This document shows, piece by piece, positions 1 to 6,216 of a stretch of 8,050 bases of DNA (within the stretch, counting starts at the first letter, position 1; every line of letters starts with the position of its first letter). The position numbers and the translations under genes were made by a program. The notes under the pieces were generated by a model. It was not told the origin of the DNA and did not search any database. It worked only from the letters and a program-made list of their open reading frames with translations. The stretch comes from Treponema sp. (lineage in GTDB: Bacteria; Spirochaetota; Spirochaetia; Treponematales; Treponemataceae): NCBI GenBank assembly GCA_017453705.1, contig JAFTEK010000228.1, positions 1-8,050 of the forward strand, read 5' to 3'.

Positions 1-294
1 CTTCCGCTGTATGAGCTGGCCGACGAAGGTGGAGCCGAGGGATGAGCCGAGCGCACCGTCAAGCCTGCCCCCATGATTTTCGATGATGTACCGCTCTATC
101 TTCTCCGTAACGGTAATGATGTCGGGAAAAACCTCGCCGCTGCCATCAAAGCCATCATAGTTGACGCAGATGAGATGGTACTTTTCCGACAGCCTTCCTA
201 TGACGCTGCCGAAATTCGTCTGCCAGTCGCAGCAGGTTCCGGGAAGCAGCATGAGCGTCTTCCCTGCCGTCAAGCCTGTTTCTTCAAACTGCAT
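1..294 (-). CDS. alpha/beta hydrolase, N-terminal part (runs off left edge)
   Basis: Only the first 98 codons are in the window; the frame is open to base 1, so the C-terminus is missing. The protein begins MQFEETGLTAGKTLMLLPG. A hydrophobic strand ending in L-P-G-T-C-C (about residues 14-22) sits where alpha/beta hydrolases carry their oxyanion-hole loop. G-S-S-L-G (83-87) fits the G-x-S-x-G nucleophile elbow, making Ser85 the likely nucleophile; the acid and histidine of the triad would lie beyond the edge. The ATG at 294-292 has a strong ribosome binding site, GGAGGG, about seven bases upstream, and that site overlaps the TAG of the methyltransferase, so the two genes are probably translated together. 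The gap between them is 12 bases. There is no signal peptide, so a cytoplasmic enzyme is likely. The fold assignment is fairly sure. The substrate is unknown; esterase, thioesterase or lipase-like activity are all possible. Confidence 0.8.
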   Translation of the reverse strand, partial: MQFEETGLTAGKTLMLLPGTCCDWQTNFGSVIGRLSEKYHLICVNYDGFDGSGEVFPDIITVTEKIERYIIENHGGRLDGALGSSLGSTFVGQLIQRK

Positions 295-306
295 GGACGC
301 TCCCTC

Positions 307-1113
307 CTACCACTCGAAGCGCGCCCAGCGGTCGTTCATCTTGGGGAGGAGGGTCGCGAAGAGCCAGCCGCCGAACGAATGTTTTCGCATCTCCTCGTTG
401 AAACTGTGCTCCTCGGTCATGTGCACTCCGTCCACAAGTGAAGCTATCTCGTTCCCCGACCAGGTTCCGCTCTTGAATACGGCATTGGTGTTCTTTACAG
501 TGTCGTGGTATTTCTGGTTCTTGACCATCATCGGGTTGTTCTGCTCGGCGATAAGTGTAGCACCGGGGAAATTGATTTTAAGTATTCCAATCATCTTTTT
601 GATTTCGTCCAGCGTGAAGTACATGAACAGCCCTTCGGCAAGGAAGAGGACTTTCCAGCCCGAGCCGGGAATTTCCTCCTTAACCGGCCCGCACCAGCCG
701 TCATCCAGCACGCTGCCCGCGAGCATCGTCACGCGATCCCGCTCAGTGAACACCTTCTTGCGCAATTCAATCGAATCTGGCAAATCAATGTCGAACCACA
801 GGATTTTTCCGTTGTCCACGCGCGAAAAGCGGTTATCAAACCCCGCCCCCAGATTGACTATGACGGTCTCAGGGTTTTCCGCTATGAAGTCCTTGACCAT
901 GCGATCCAGCATGACCGTCCGCGCGATGACCCCTTCATGCGACATGAATTTATCGTAGTGGGCTGTGTCAATTCCAAGCGTTCGGACAATTTGCACCGCC
1001 ACATCATCGTGGATACGGGCATTCCTGCGTAAGCTCTCATTCGCCTTTACCGCAACCGGAATCAGGGCTGTAGTCTGCACATCACCAAGCTTCAGTTCTA
1101 TATTTCCTTCCAT
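307..1113 (-). CDS. class I SAM-dependent methyltransferase, LCMT/PPM1/TcmP-like
   Basis: 268 residues from the ATG at 1113-1111. The SAM-binding motif I reads V-N-L-G-A-G-F-D-N-R (86-95), close to the LGxGxDTR signature of the leucine carboxyl methyltransferase/PPM1/TcmP family. It is followed by W-F-D-I-D-L-P (106-112), the acidic loop that contacts SAM ribose in that family, and by A-E-G-L-F-M-Y-F (159-166), the family's E-G-x-x-M-Y motif. The reading frame extends upstream to a start at 1173, but those extra residues overlap the preceding gene and are Gly-rich and unlike the family. The chosen ATG lies two bases after the preceding TAA and has AGGA nearby. The protein is soluble with no membrane segments. 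Family members O-methylate carboxylates or hydroxyls, including polyketides and the C-terminus of PP2A in eukaryotes; this one's substrate cannot be told. It is fourth in the feo transcription unit. Confidence 0.87.
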   Translation of the reverse strand: MEGNIELKLGDVQTTALIPVAVKANESLRRNARIHDDVAVQIVRTLGIDTAHYDKFMSHEGVIARTVMLDRMVKDFIAENPETVIVNLGAGFDNRFSRVDNGKILWFDIDLPDSIELRKKVFTERDRVTMLAGSVLDDGWCGPVKEEIPGSGWKVLFLAEGLFMYFTLDEIKKMIGILKINFPGATLIAEQNNPMMVKNQKYHDTVKNTNAVFKSGTWSGNEIASLVDGVHMTEEHSFNEEMRKHSFGGWLFATLLPKMNDRWARFEW

Positions 1114-1115
1114 AT

Positions 1116-1403
1116 TTATCCTACCACCTCCCATACCGTCCCCATGTTCTTGAAACCACCCTCCGGCATACAACCGGAACAGGCCGTGGACTTGCGGCTA
1201 CCTGCATTAGCGGAACATCCGCCGCATGATGAGCAAGTCCCGGTGCAATTCCCTGCGGAACTCACAACGCGGCGGATTACACCGGACTTTTCCAGAAACT
1301 CGATTTTCCTCCTGACATCGCCGACAGACGTCTCCAGCTCGGCGGCAATCTCATCCACCGGGCGTGAGTGTCCGTCCTTTAGTAGGTCAAGCAGTCTTTT
1401 CAT
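1116..1403 (-). CDS. FeoC-like winged-helix protein with six-Cys C-terminal cluster
   Basis: 95 residues. Residues 1-47 look like a small winged helix-turn-helix (MKRLLDLLKDG, then V-D-E-I-A-A-E-L and an RRKIEFLEKSGVI recognition-helix/wing segment), the layout of FeoC and of ArsR/DeoR-type small regulators. Residues 53-78 hold six cysteines spaced C-x3-C-x2-C-x2-C-x11-C-x2-C (C53, C57, C60, C63, C75, C78) in a Gly/Ser-rich linker, suited to an Fe-S cluster or metal site. FeoC proteins of enterobacteria have a shorter four-Cys version that can bind an oxygen-sensitive [4Fe-4S] cluster and that protects or regulates FeoB. Here the gene starts 24 bases after feoB and ends two bases before the methyltransferase start, with AGGTGA upstream of its ATG. 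Membership in the FeoC group is well supported by position and fold. Cluster type and DNA binding are inference. Confidence 0.85.
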   Translation of the reverse strand: MKRLLDLLKDGHSRPVDEIAAELETSVGDVRRKIEFLEKSGVIRRVVSSAGNCTGTCSSCGGCSANAGSRKSTACSGCMPEGGFKNMGTVWEVVG

Positions 1404-1427
1404 CTTGTCACCTGTACCCTCTGCGGT

Positions 1428-3461
1428 CTACCAGATGAGAAGCCCCACGTGGTATGCAGCGCAGGCAATCAGCAGTGCCCCGACTGTGTAGTAAACAGCG
1501 ATGATGCTCGTCCACTTGGCAGAATGTGTCTCCTGGTATGTCGCGGCAAGAGCCACGATGCAGGGCATGTTGAATGTTATCGCAAAGATGAATGCCAAAG
1601 CCTCAGGACGTGACACATTGGCTATGAGCAGTTCGTTCAGGTTGGCGGCCTTGGCCCCCTCTCCCATCACCGTTCCGATGGAAACCGACGCATTGCCTGT
1701 GAATATAGTGCTCAATACCCCAACAGCCCCTTCCTTGCCGACCGAGGATGCGATGAATGCCATGAATGTCTGCCAGCCCAGCCCGAACAACTTTGTGAAC
1801 GGCTCCAGAACCTTGCCGACCTTGTACAGGATTGAATTCTCCATTAAGCCTGTCGAAGAGAAAGATAGAAGCCAGAATATGAAGGCGACGAGCAGGACAA
1901 CCTTGAGCACACGGAAGAATGTCTCCTTGGTGCGTCCCAGAACATAGCGGAACAGGCTGCCCCACTTGGGCTTGTGGTAGGGCGGAAGCTCCATAATCAT
2001 GCCCATGCGATCCTCTTTTTTTACAAGCGAGCCGCCGAAAATACGCGCCGTAATCTGCATGTGAAGCATCATCACCAGAAGAATCGCTATGATTATCAAG
2101 GGGGCTGCCGAACCGAACCAGACAGTCGAGAGCATTGGCACAATTGACCATGCCGCTCCGCATGGAACAGCCCAGGCAAGCGCGATGGTCAGAACCTTCT
2201 GCCCCCAGTTGTCTATGACGCGGGTTCCTGCCGCCCCGCCCATCGTGCAGCCAAAGCTTATGAGGAACGGCATGACCGACTTTCCCTGCAGGCCGAGCCT
2301 GGACATGGAGTTGTCAAAGACGTAGGAGATTCGGGCCATAACGCCGATTTCCTCAAGCAGGCCGAACACAAGCGTGACACCGAACACGAAGCCCAGCATC
2401 TGGAAGATGAAACCAACCGAGCGTATGATGACATCACAGACAAGGCTTGTCACGATGGCAGGACATCCTGCGCCTGTGAGCGCAGCAGCCGCCGGGACGT
2501 TGAGCGAGCCCAGGACGCTTCCTATACCCATGAAAGGAAGGGCGGGTATGAATGAAGCTATCAGACCCAGAAGTATCGTAAGCACAACAACAGGCTTGCC
2601 CCATATACGGTGAGTTATAAGGCGGTCAAATTTGCCCAAGCTGGCAGTTTTTTCAACCTTGCTAACAGTTCCATCGAGGAGAGAGTCTATCCACTCGAAC
2701 TTCTTGCTTCCTGTCAGCAGAACTTCCTTATTCTTTGCAGCCTCAGATGCCAGTGACTCAAAAGCGGCAAGTTTTTCCCCGTCAAGGGCAGACCGTATCT
2801 TATCCGTAACAGGGGCATCTCCTTCCACTGTTTTCGCGGAAAGCCAGACCTTGGAATATCCAGGGATAACGCCATCAGGAACAAGTTCTTTGATTTTATG
2901 GTAAGTGTCAATTGTCTCATACCGTGCATCAAGGGCGGACGCATCAAGCACAGTCCTCTGGCTCACCGCCTTCTCAAGCGCAGTATAAAAAGCTCCATAG
3001 TTATTTATGTCGGGCGCAGAAAAAGGTATCACAGGAATCGCTAATTTCTTCTCAAACTCAGCAACGTTAATCTGCTTTCCCTGCTCGGCCGCGACATCGG
3101 AAAGGTTCAACAGCAGAAAGCACGGTACGGTTATACCGGCGAAATCAGCCAGCATATACAGGCTACGCTCCAGCTGTGAACTATCCGCAAGTATGCAGAC
3201 AACATCTGCCTTACCAGAAGCAATGTAGTCGCGGGTGATTATCTCCTCATCGGAGTTAGCGGAAAGGCTGTATGTGCCGGGCAGATCAGCGACAAGGTAG
3301 TTTTTTCCATAATACTCAAACCTTCCCTCTTTCTTTTCCACCGTCTTACCCGGCCAGTTGCCGACATGCTGCTTAAGTCCTGTCAGCGCGTTGAACAAGG
3401 TTGACTTGCCGGAGTTAGGCTGTCCAAGCAGGGCTATGACCGTCTCGTTATCCTGTGTCAT
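1428..3461 (-). CDS. feoB: FeoB, ferrous iron transport GTPase/permease
   Basis: 677 residues from ATG. (Residue numbers here count an optional GTG one codon earlier as residue 1.) The N-terminal G domain has G1 GQPNSGKS (14-21), a switch-I Thr41 in G-K-T, G3 DLPG (60-63) and G4 NLSD (120-123). A helical GDI-like linker (about 200-275) follows, then a polytopic membrane part from about 288 with two gate repeats. It transports Fe2+ across the inner membrane, with GTP binding as the control. The family Glu pair occurs in L-L-E-E-I-G (369-374). The first gate motif is G-C-T-M-G-G-A-A-G-T-R (405-415), not the GCNVPA of E. coli FeoB; the second is N-M-P-C (632-635). Both gate cysteines (406, 635) are kept. 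It is shorter than E. coli FeoB (773 residues). The start overlaps the feoA stop by one base (TGATG), implying coupled translation. Identity is very secure; substrate preference for Fe2+ over Mn2+ is not proven by sequence. Confidence 0.97.
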   Translation of the reverse strand: MTQDNETVIALLGQPNSGKSTLFNALTGLKQHVGNWPGKTVEKKEGRFEYYGKNYLVADLPGTYSLSANSDEEIITRDYIASGKADVVCILADSSQLERSLYMLADFAGITVPCFLLLNLSDVAAEQGKQINVAEFEKKLAIPVIPFSAPDINNYGAFYTALEKAVSQRTVLDASALDARYETIDTYHKIKELVPDGVIPGYSKVWLSAKTVEGDAPVTDKIRSALDGEKLAAFESLASEAAKNKEVLLTGSKKFEWIDSLLDGTVSKVEKTASLGKFDRLITHRIWGKPVVVLTILLGLIASFIPALPFMGIGSVLGSLNVPAAAALTGAGCPAIVTSLVCDVIIRSVGFIFQMLGFVFGVTLVFGLLEEIGVMARISYVFDNSMSRLGLQGKSVMPFLISFGCTMGGAAGTRVIDNWGQKVLTIALAWAVPCGAAWSIVPMLSTVWFGSAAPLIIIAILLVMMLHMQITARIFGGSLVKKEDRMGMIMELPPYHKPKWGSLFRYVLGRTKETFFRVLKVVLLVAFIFWLLSFSSTGLMENSILYKVGKVLEPFTKLFGLGWQTFMAFIASSVGKEGAVGVLSTIFTGNASVSIGTVMGEGAKAANLNELLIANVSRPEALAFIFAITFNMPCIVALAATYQETHSAKWTSIIAVYYTVGALLIACAAYHVGLLIW

Positions 3462-3688
3462 CACACAGCCTCCGCGACTTCAATCCAGTCACATTCCTTG
3501 CGGTTCAAGGCAATCATCGTATCACGTGAAAAAACCAGAAGGGGCCTGTGCCATTCATTCTTTATGACCTTCACACGACATCCAGGCGTAAGACCAATCG
3601 ATGTTATCCTGCTGACAAAACGGGAATCACCGTTCACGGAAGCTATTACTCCACAGCAGTCTTTCTTTAGTTCAGAAAGTTTCCTCAT
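3461..3688 (-). CDS. feoA: FeoA, SH3-like partner of FeoB
   Basis: 75 residues from the ATG at 3688-3686. The pattern LSELKK...G-V-I-A-S-V...R-I-T-S-I-G-L-T-P-G...V-K-V-I-K...P-L-L-V...M-I-A-L-N-R is the standard FeoA SH3-like beta-barrel. FeoA is a small cytosolic protein that binds FeoB and is required for Fe2+ uptake in several bacteria. A GTG three codons upstream (3697-3695) is in frame, but it lies inside the ribosome binding site GAGGTG, so the ATG is preferred. The usual G-[ED/Q] turn near residue 11 is replaced by C-C, and there are further cysteines at 37 and 66; whether they bind metal is unknown. This is the first gene of the feo operon, about 48 bases downstream of a good promoter. 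Confidence 0.94.
   Translation of the reverse strand: MRKLSELKKDCCGVIASVNGDSRFVSRITSIGLTPGCRVKVIKNEWHRPLLVFSRDTMIALNRKECDWIEVAEAV
3469..3473 (-). promoter_or_regulatory. ribosome binding site of feoB, deciding ATG over GTG
   Basis: GGAGG within the last codons of feoA. It is seven bases from the ATG at 3461-3459 but only four from the in-frame GTG at 3464-3462. The spacing favours the ATG, which overlaps the feoA TGA as TGATG. Confidence 0.7.
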
Positions 3689-3694
3689 AATTCG

Positions 3695-3700
3695 CACCTC
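3695..3700 (-). promoter_or_regulatory. ribosome binding site of feoA
   Basis: GAGGTG, six bases before the ATG at 3688. The upstream in-frame GTG (3697-3695) is part of this site, which argues against its use as the start. Confidence 0.7.
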
Positions 3701-3714
3701 GTATTACTGCTTTC

Positions 3715-3738
3715 GACAATTTGTTAGCCAAAGACAAT
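3715..3738. promoter_or_regulatory. symmetric/repeated element at the feo transcription start
   Basis: The plus strand carries GACAAT twice (3715-3720 and 3733-3738), flanking TTTG-TTAGC-CAAA, a 4-5-4 inverted repeat (3720-3732). The core GTTAGCC matches seven consecutive positions of the DtxR/IdeR operator consensus, but the outer half-sites match poorly. It would lie from the -10 into the early leader. It may be an iron-repressor site; the assignment is weak. Confidence 0.28.
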
Positions 3739-3765
3739 AATATAACAAGTCTGAGTTAAATTCAA
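3737..3765 (-). promoter_or_regulatory. sigma-70-type promoter of the feo operon
   Basis: Reading on the minus strand, TTGAAT (3765-3760) and TATTAT (3742-3737) are separated by exactly 17 bases. The -10 differs from consensus at one position and the -35 at two. The start of transcription would fall near 3730, leaving a leader of about 40 bases to the feoA ATG. The promoter lies in the only gap between the ATPase operon and feo, which supports it. No expression data are available. Confidence 0.55.
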
Positions 3766-3774
3766 GTAACTTGA
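3762..3774. promoter_or_regulatory. 13-base palindrome overlapping the feo -35
   Basis: TCAAGT-A-ACTTGA is a perfect 6-1-6 palindrome. Its minus-strand right half contributes to the -35 hexamer TTGAAT, the place where a repressor dimer would block RNA polymerase. No known operator consensus matches well. A regulatory role is inference. Confidence 0.35.
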
Positions 3775-3788
3775 GGTGTTATGAGCAA

Positions 3789-4112
3789 CTATTTTATCAT
3801 ATCTCCTACAATCTTTTGTATAACAGACTTTATTTCCGCTATGCCTACAAGCACTTCATCTTTTTTTCTTGGTGTGTAAAAGTGAATTTTTGGCTCTAGC
3901 TTAAGCAGGTAGGGTATAAGGACTTTGAGTGAATCTGGGTTGACAGACTCAGGTGGATAGATTGCCAGTATGCTTGCAGTACTTTCCTTGTAGCTTATCT
4001 GTGCCTGCGGACAGAGAATGGCAACAGCCTCCAGCGCGGCACTCCTTATCTCCTTGTCACGGAGCACGGGGTCTCGGAAACGCAACCTACCTGGAAAGTA
4101 GTTGTACTGCAT
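3789..4112 (-). CDS. small HMA-like (HMA_2-type) protein, standalone
   Basis: 107 residues. The sequence starts MQYNYFPGRLRFRD, and the P-G-R-[LI]-R motif followed by a helix, the strand Q-I-S-Y-K and T-A-S-I-L-A-I-Y matches the order of elements in the N-terminal domain of the neighbouring ATPase (H-S-L-P-G-R-I-R-V, V-S-V-N-Y-T-T-A-S-F-L-I-Y-Y). This is a ferredoxin-like beta-alpha-beta pattern of the heavy-metal-associated superfamily, but the CxxC metal site is absent; the only cysteine is Cys34. The C-terminal third (about 75-107) is Lys-rich and partly helical, without a clear membrane span. The gene starts nine bases after the ATPase stop, with AGGAAAG as ribosome binding site, and is the last of that operon. 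A role as accessory or regulatory subunit of the ATPase is inferred from paralogy and position; direct metal binding is doubtful. Confidence 0.8.
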   Translation of the reverse strand: MQYNYFPGRLRFRDPVLRDKEIRSAALEAVAILCPQAQISYKESTASILAIYPPESVNPDSLKVLIPYLLKLEPKIHFYTPRKKDEVLVGIAEIKSVIQKIVGDMIK

Positions 4113-4121
4113 ATAGCTTTC

Positions 4122-6215
4122 CTAGCTGTCCAAAAGCGGCTCCATCGCTTTTATGCTGAAAGCCACAGTGGAAGCATTGTGAAGAACAGCAGCGACAGAC
4201 GGGGAGATTATACCGAACAGCCCCAGCAGCATGAAGCTTGTGTTCACGGCGACAATACCCCTATTGCCACTCTCAATTTTCTGCATGAGCCTTCTGCCCA
4301 GGATGCGGGTCTTGTACAGCCCCTCAAGTCCGTCCTTGCTGGAAAGAATTATGTCGGCGGTCTCTCCCGTGATGTCGGCGCACTCCCCCATAGCTATACC
4401 TGTGTCTGCCGCGGCAAGGGCGGGTGCATCATTTATTCCGTCGCCTATCATTATCACCGTGCGCCCTTTCTTTTTTTGCTCTTCGATATAGTTGAATTTG
4501 TCCTCTGGCAGGGCACGTGATATATAATGGTCAATCCCCGCAATACCCGCCGCATTCCTGGCGGCTCCTTCGTCATCTCCTGTAATCATAACGCAGCTTG
4601 TTATGCCGCTCTGATGGAGCTTTCTTATTATATCCGGGGCATCCTCCCTAACAGGGTCATTGACGGCAAAGATTCCGATTATCTCCTTTTCCTCCGCCAG
4701 GTACAGGAGTGACTCCCCATTATCAAGCGCGTCCTTCTGTATCTTGCCAAGCTCATCAGGCTTTTTGACCTTCTCATCGTCAAAGACGAAATGCCGGCTG
4801 CCTATGACAAGCTTCTTTCCGTCAAGACTGGTTGCGATACCGTGGGCAACGACGTACTCCACCTTTGCATGACGCTCCGGGTGCAATATACCCCTGACCT
4901 CCGCCGCCTTGACAATCGCGGTTGCGATGGGGTGAGCAAAGTGCTCCTCAAGGCACGCCGCAACCGCAAGCACGTCACTCTCTGTGCGCCCTCCAAAGGC
5001 AATGATTCTTGACAGCTTGGGGGCGGCCTCTGTAAGGGTACCTGTCTTGTCAAACACCACAGTGTCCGCCTTGGACGCATCCTCCAGGAACTTGCCGCCT
5101 TTCACGATGATTCCGTTCTCAGCCGCCTCTTTCATCGCGCTCAGCACCGCTATGGGCGATGCGAGCTTCATGGCGCAGGAGTAGTCAACCATAAGCGTTG
5201 CCATCACCTTGGTCATATTCCTAGTAAAAAGAAATGTCGTCAGGGAGAGCAGAAAGTTGTATTTAACGAGCGAGTCCGCAAGACGCTCCGAACGCACTTG
5301 GGAAGAAACCTTGAGCTGCTGGGAATTGTCTATCATCGTGAGGATGTTCTGCACCTTGGTCTGGCTGCCGGTCGCCCTGACTTCCACAAAAAGCTCCCCC
5401 TCCTGCACGAGCGTCCCCGCGAATACGCTGTTGCCCGCCCTTTTTTCCACTGCAAGAGGCTCGCCTGTTATGCTGGCCTGGTTCACAAGTCCTTCCCCAC
5501 GGATTACCGTGCCGTCCACGGGTATGACGTTCCCAGTCCGCACGGCCAAGAGGTCGCCTTTCTTTACGGCCTTGAGGGGAACAGTCTTCTCACTATCACC
5601 TTGCACCAGCTGCACCTGGTCATTCTGGGACAAGAGCCTGTCGGCGAGGTCTGAGTAGGACTTCTTCTTGGTGAACTCCTCTATGGTATCACCTATGTTC
5701 AAGAGAAAGTTTATGTTGGATGCAGTCTTGTTGTCGCCCGTAATCAGTGCCATGGAGATGGCGGCCGCGTCCAAAACCTCGGACTTGAAAGGCTCACCGG
5801 ATGCCGCCCTGCAAATTCCCTTGAGTATCCTTGGGGCAAGGGAATAGACCTGCATCAGCATACGGACAGGAAGGGGGAGCAGCTGCTTGGCGTAGTGCAT
5901 CACTGTCATCATGGCAAGGTCAAACAGGAGGCTTTCCTGCTCGACAGGCTCTTCAACGCTCTCAAGCATCTCGGCGTTGTTCAGGTATTTGTCTGAGAGA
6001 GCCATGAAATACGCCTTTATGTATTTTTCCGAGAGCTTTTCTTTGTCGTAGTAGATAAGGAAGCTGGCGGTAGTATAATTGACGCTAACGTCTGTCATTC
6101 CTTCTTGAACCGAAAGCAGACTATGTGCCAGGGCCGCCTGCCGTCTTGAAACTTTTGATTTGTCATAGCCGACTCTTATGCGACCCGGCAAAGAATGCTT
6201 TACGGTGAATTCCAT
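4122..6215 (-). CDS. P1B-type metal-transporting ATPase (CtpC-like group)
   Basis: 697 residues. It pumps metal ions across the membrane using ATP. In order: an N-terminal HMA-like domain without CxxC (about 1-75); membrane segments in 95-170; the actuator domain with T-G-E-P (250-253); a transmembrane pair around 320-360 with the metal-site motif S-C-A-M-K-L-A-S-P (346-354); the phosphorylation site D-K-T-G-T with Asp389; the P1B-specific H-P dipeptide (428-429) in the nucleotide domain; the G-D-G-I-N-D hinge (591-596); and two final helices (about 655-693) with H-N at 679-680. All catalytic motifs are intact. The metal site lacks the CPx proline of copper, zinc and cadmium pumps and resembles what I recall of mycobacterial CtpC-type pumps (Mn2+ or Zn2+). 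Export is expected for P1B pumps. The ATG lies one base after the stop of the preceding small gene and its own ribosome binding site is weak, so coupled translation is likely. Confidence 0.93.
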   Translation of the reverse strand: MEFTVKHSLPGRIRVGYDKSKVSRRQAALAHSLLSVQEGMTDVSVNYTTASFLIYYDKEKLSEKYIKAYFMALSDKYLNNAEMLESVEEPVEQESLLFDLAMMTVMHYAKQLLPLPVRMLMQVYSLAPRILKGICRAASGEPFKSEVLDAAAISMALITGDNKTASNINFLLNIGDTIEEFTKKKSYSDLADRLLSQNDQVQLVQGDSEKTVPLKAVKKGDLLAVRTGNVIPVDGTVIRGEGLVNQASITGEPLAVEKRAGNSVFAGTLVQEGELFVEVRATGSQTKVQNILTMIDNSQQLKVSSQVRSERLADSLVKYNFLLSLTTFLFTRNMTKVMATLMVDYSCAMKLASPIAVLSAMKEAAENGIIVKGGKFLEDASKADTVVFDKTGTLTEAAPKLSRIIAFGGRTESDVLAVAACLEEHFAHPIATAIVKAAEVRGILHPERHAKVEYVVAHGIATSLDGKKLVIGSRHFVFDDEKVKKPDELGKIQKDALDNGESLLYLAEEKEIIGIFAVNDPVREDAPDIIRKLHQSGITSCVMITGDDEGAARNAAGIAGIDHYISRALPEDKFNYIEEQKKKGRTVIMIGDGINDAPALAAADTGIAMGECADITGETADIILSSKDGLEGLYKTRILGRRLMQKIESGNRGIVAVNTSFMLLGLFGIISPSVAAVLHNASTVAFSIKAMEPLLDS

Positions 6216-6216
6216 C

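Noticed and set aside
161..958. Plus-strand open frame of 265 codons opposite the methyltransferase
   Set aside because: It is antisense to a gene with clear family motifs. Its translation is Ser/Pro-rich without recognisable domains, and no ribosome binding site is evident. The same holds for the plus-strand frames at 505-1032, 1501-1947 and 5209-5658.
1114..1173. Upstream extension of the methyltransferase to a start at 1173
   Set aside because: The extension overlaps the end of the FeoC-like gene, is Gly-rich and not family-like, and the ATG at 1113 has better context two bases after the preceding stop.
1603..2163. Minus-strand frame of 186 codons inside feoB
   Set aside because: It lies in another frame of the strongly conserved feoB membrane domain and its translation shows no family resemblance.
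3762..3774. Intrinsic terminator of the ATPase operon at the TCAAGT-A-ACTTGA palindrome
   Set aside because: As RNA it could form only a five-pair AT-rich stem with a three-base loop, and no U-run of useful length follows. It overlaps the -35 of feo, so an operator is the better reading.
3715..3774. Classical Fur box upstream of feoA
   Set aside because: I could not find three good copies of GATAAT or a 7-1-7 box with reasonable matches. Only general AT-rich similarity is present.
4122..6215. Calling the ATPase a copper exporter (CopA)
   Set aside because: The CPC motif and CxxC domains expected of CopA are absent. The H-P dipeptide and overall layout fit the P1B class, but the metal site is of the S-C-A-M-K-L type.
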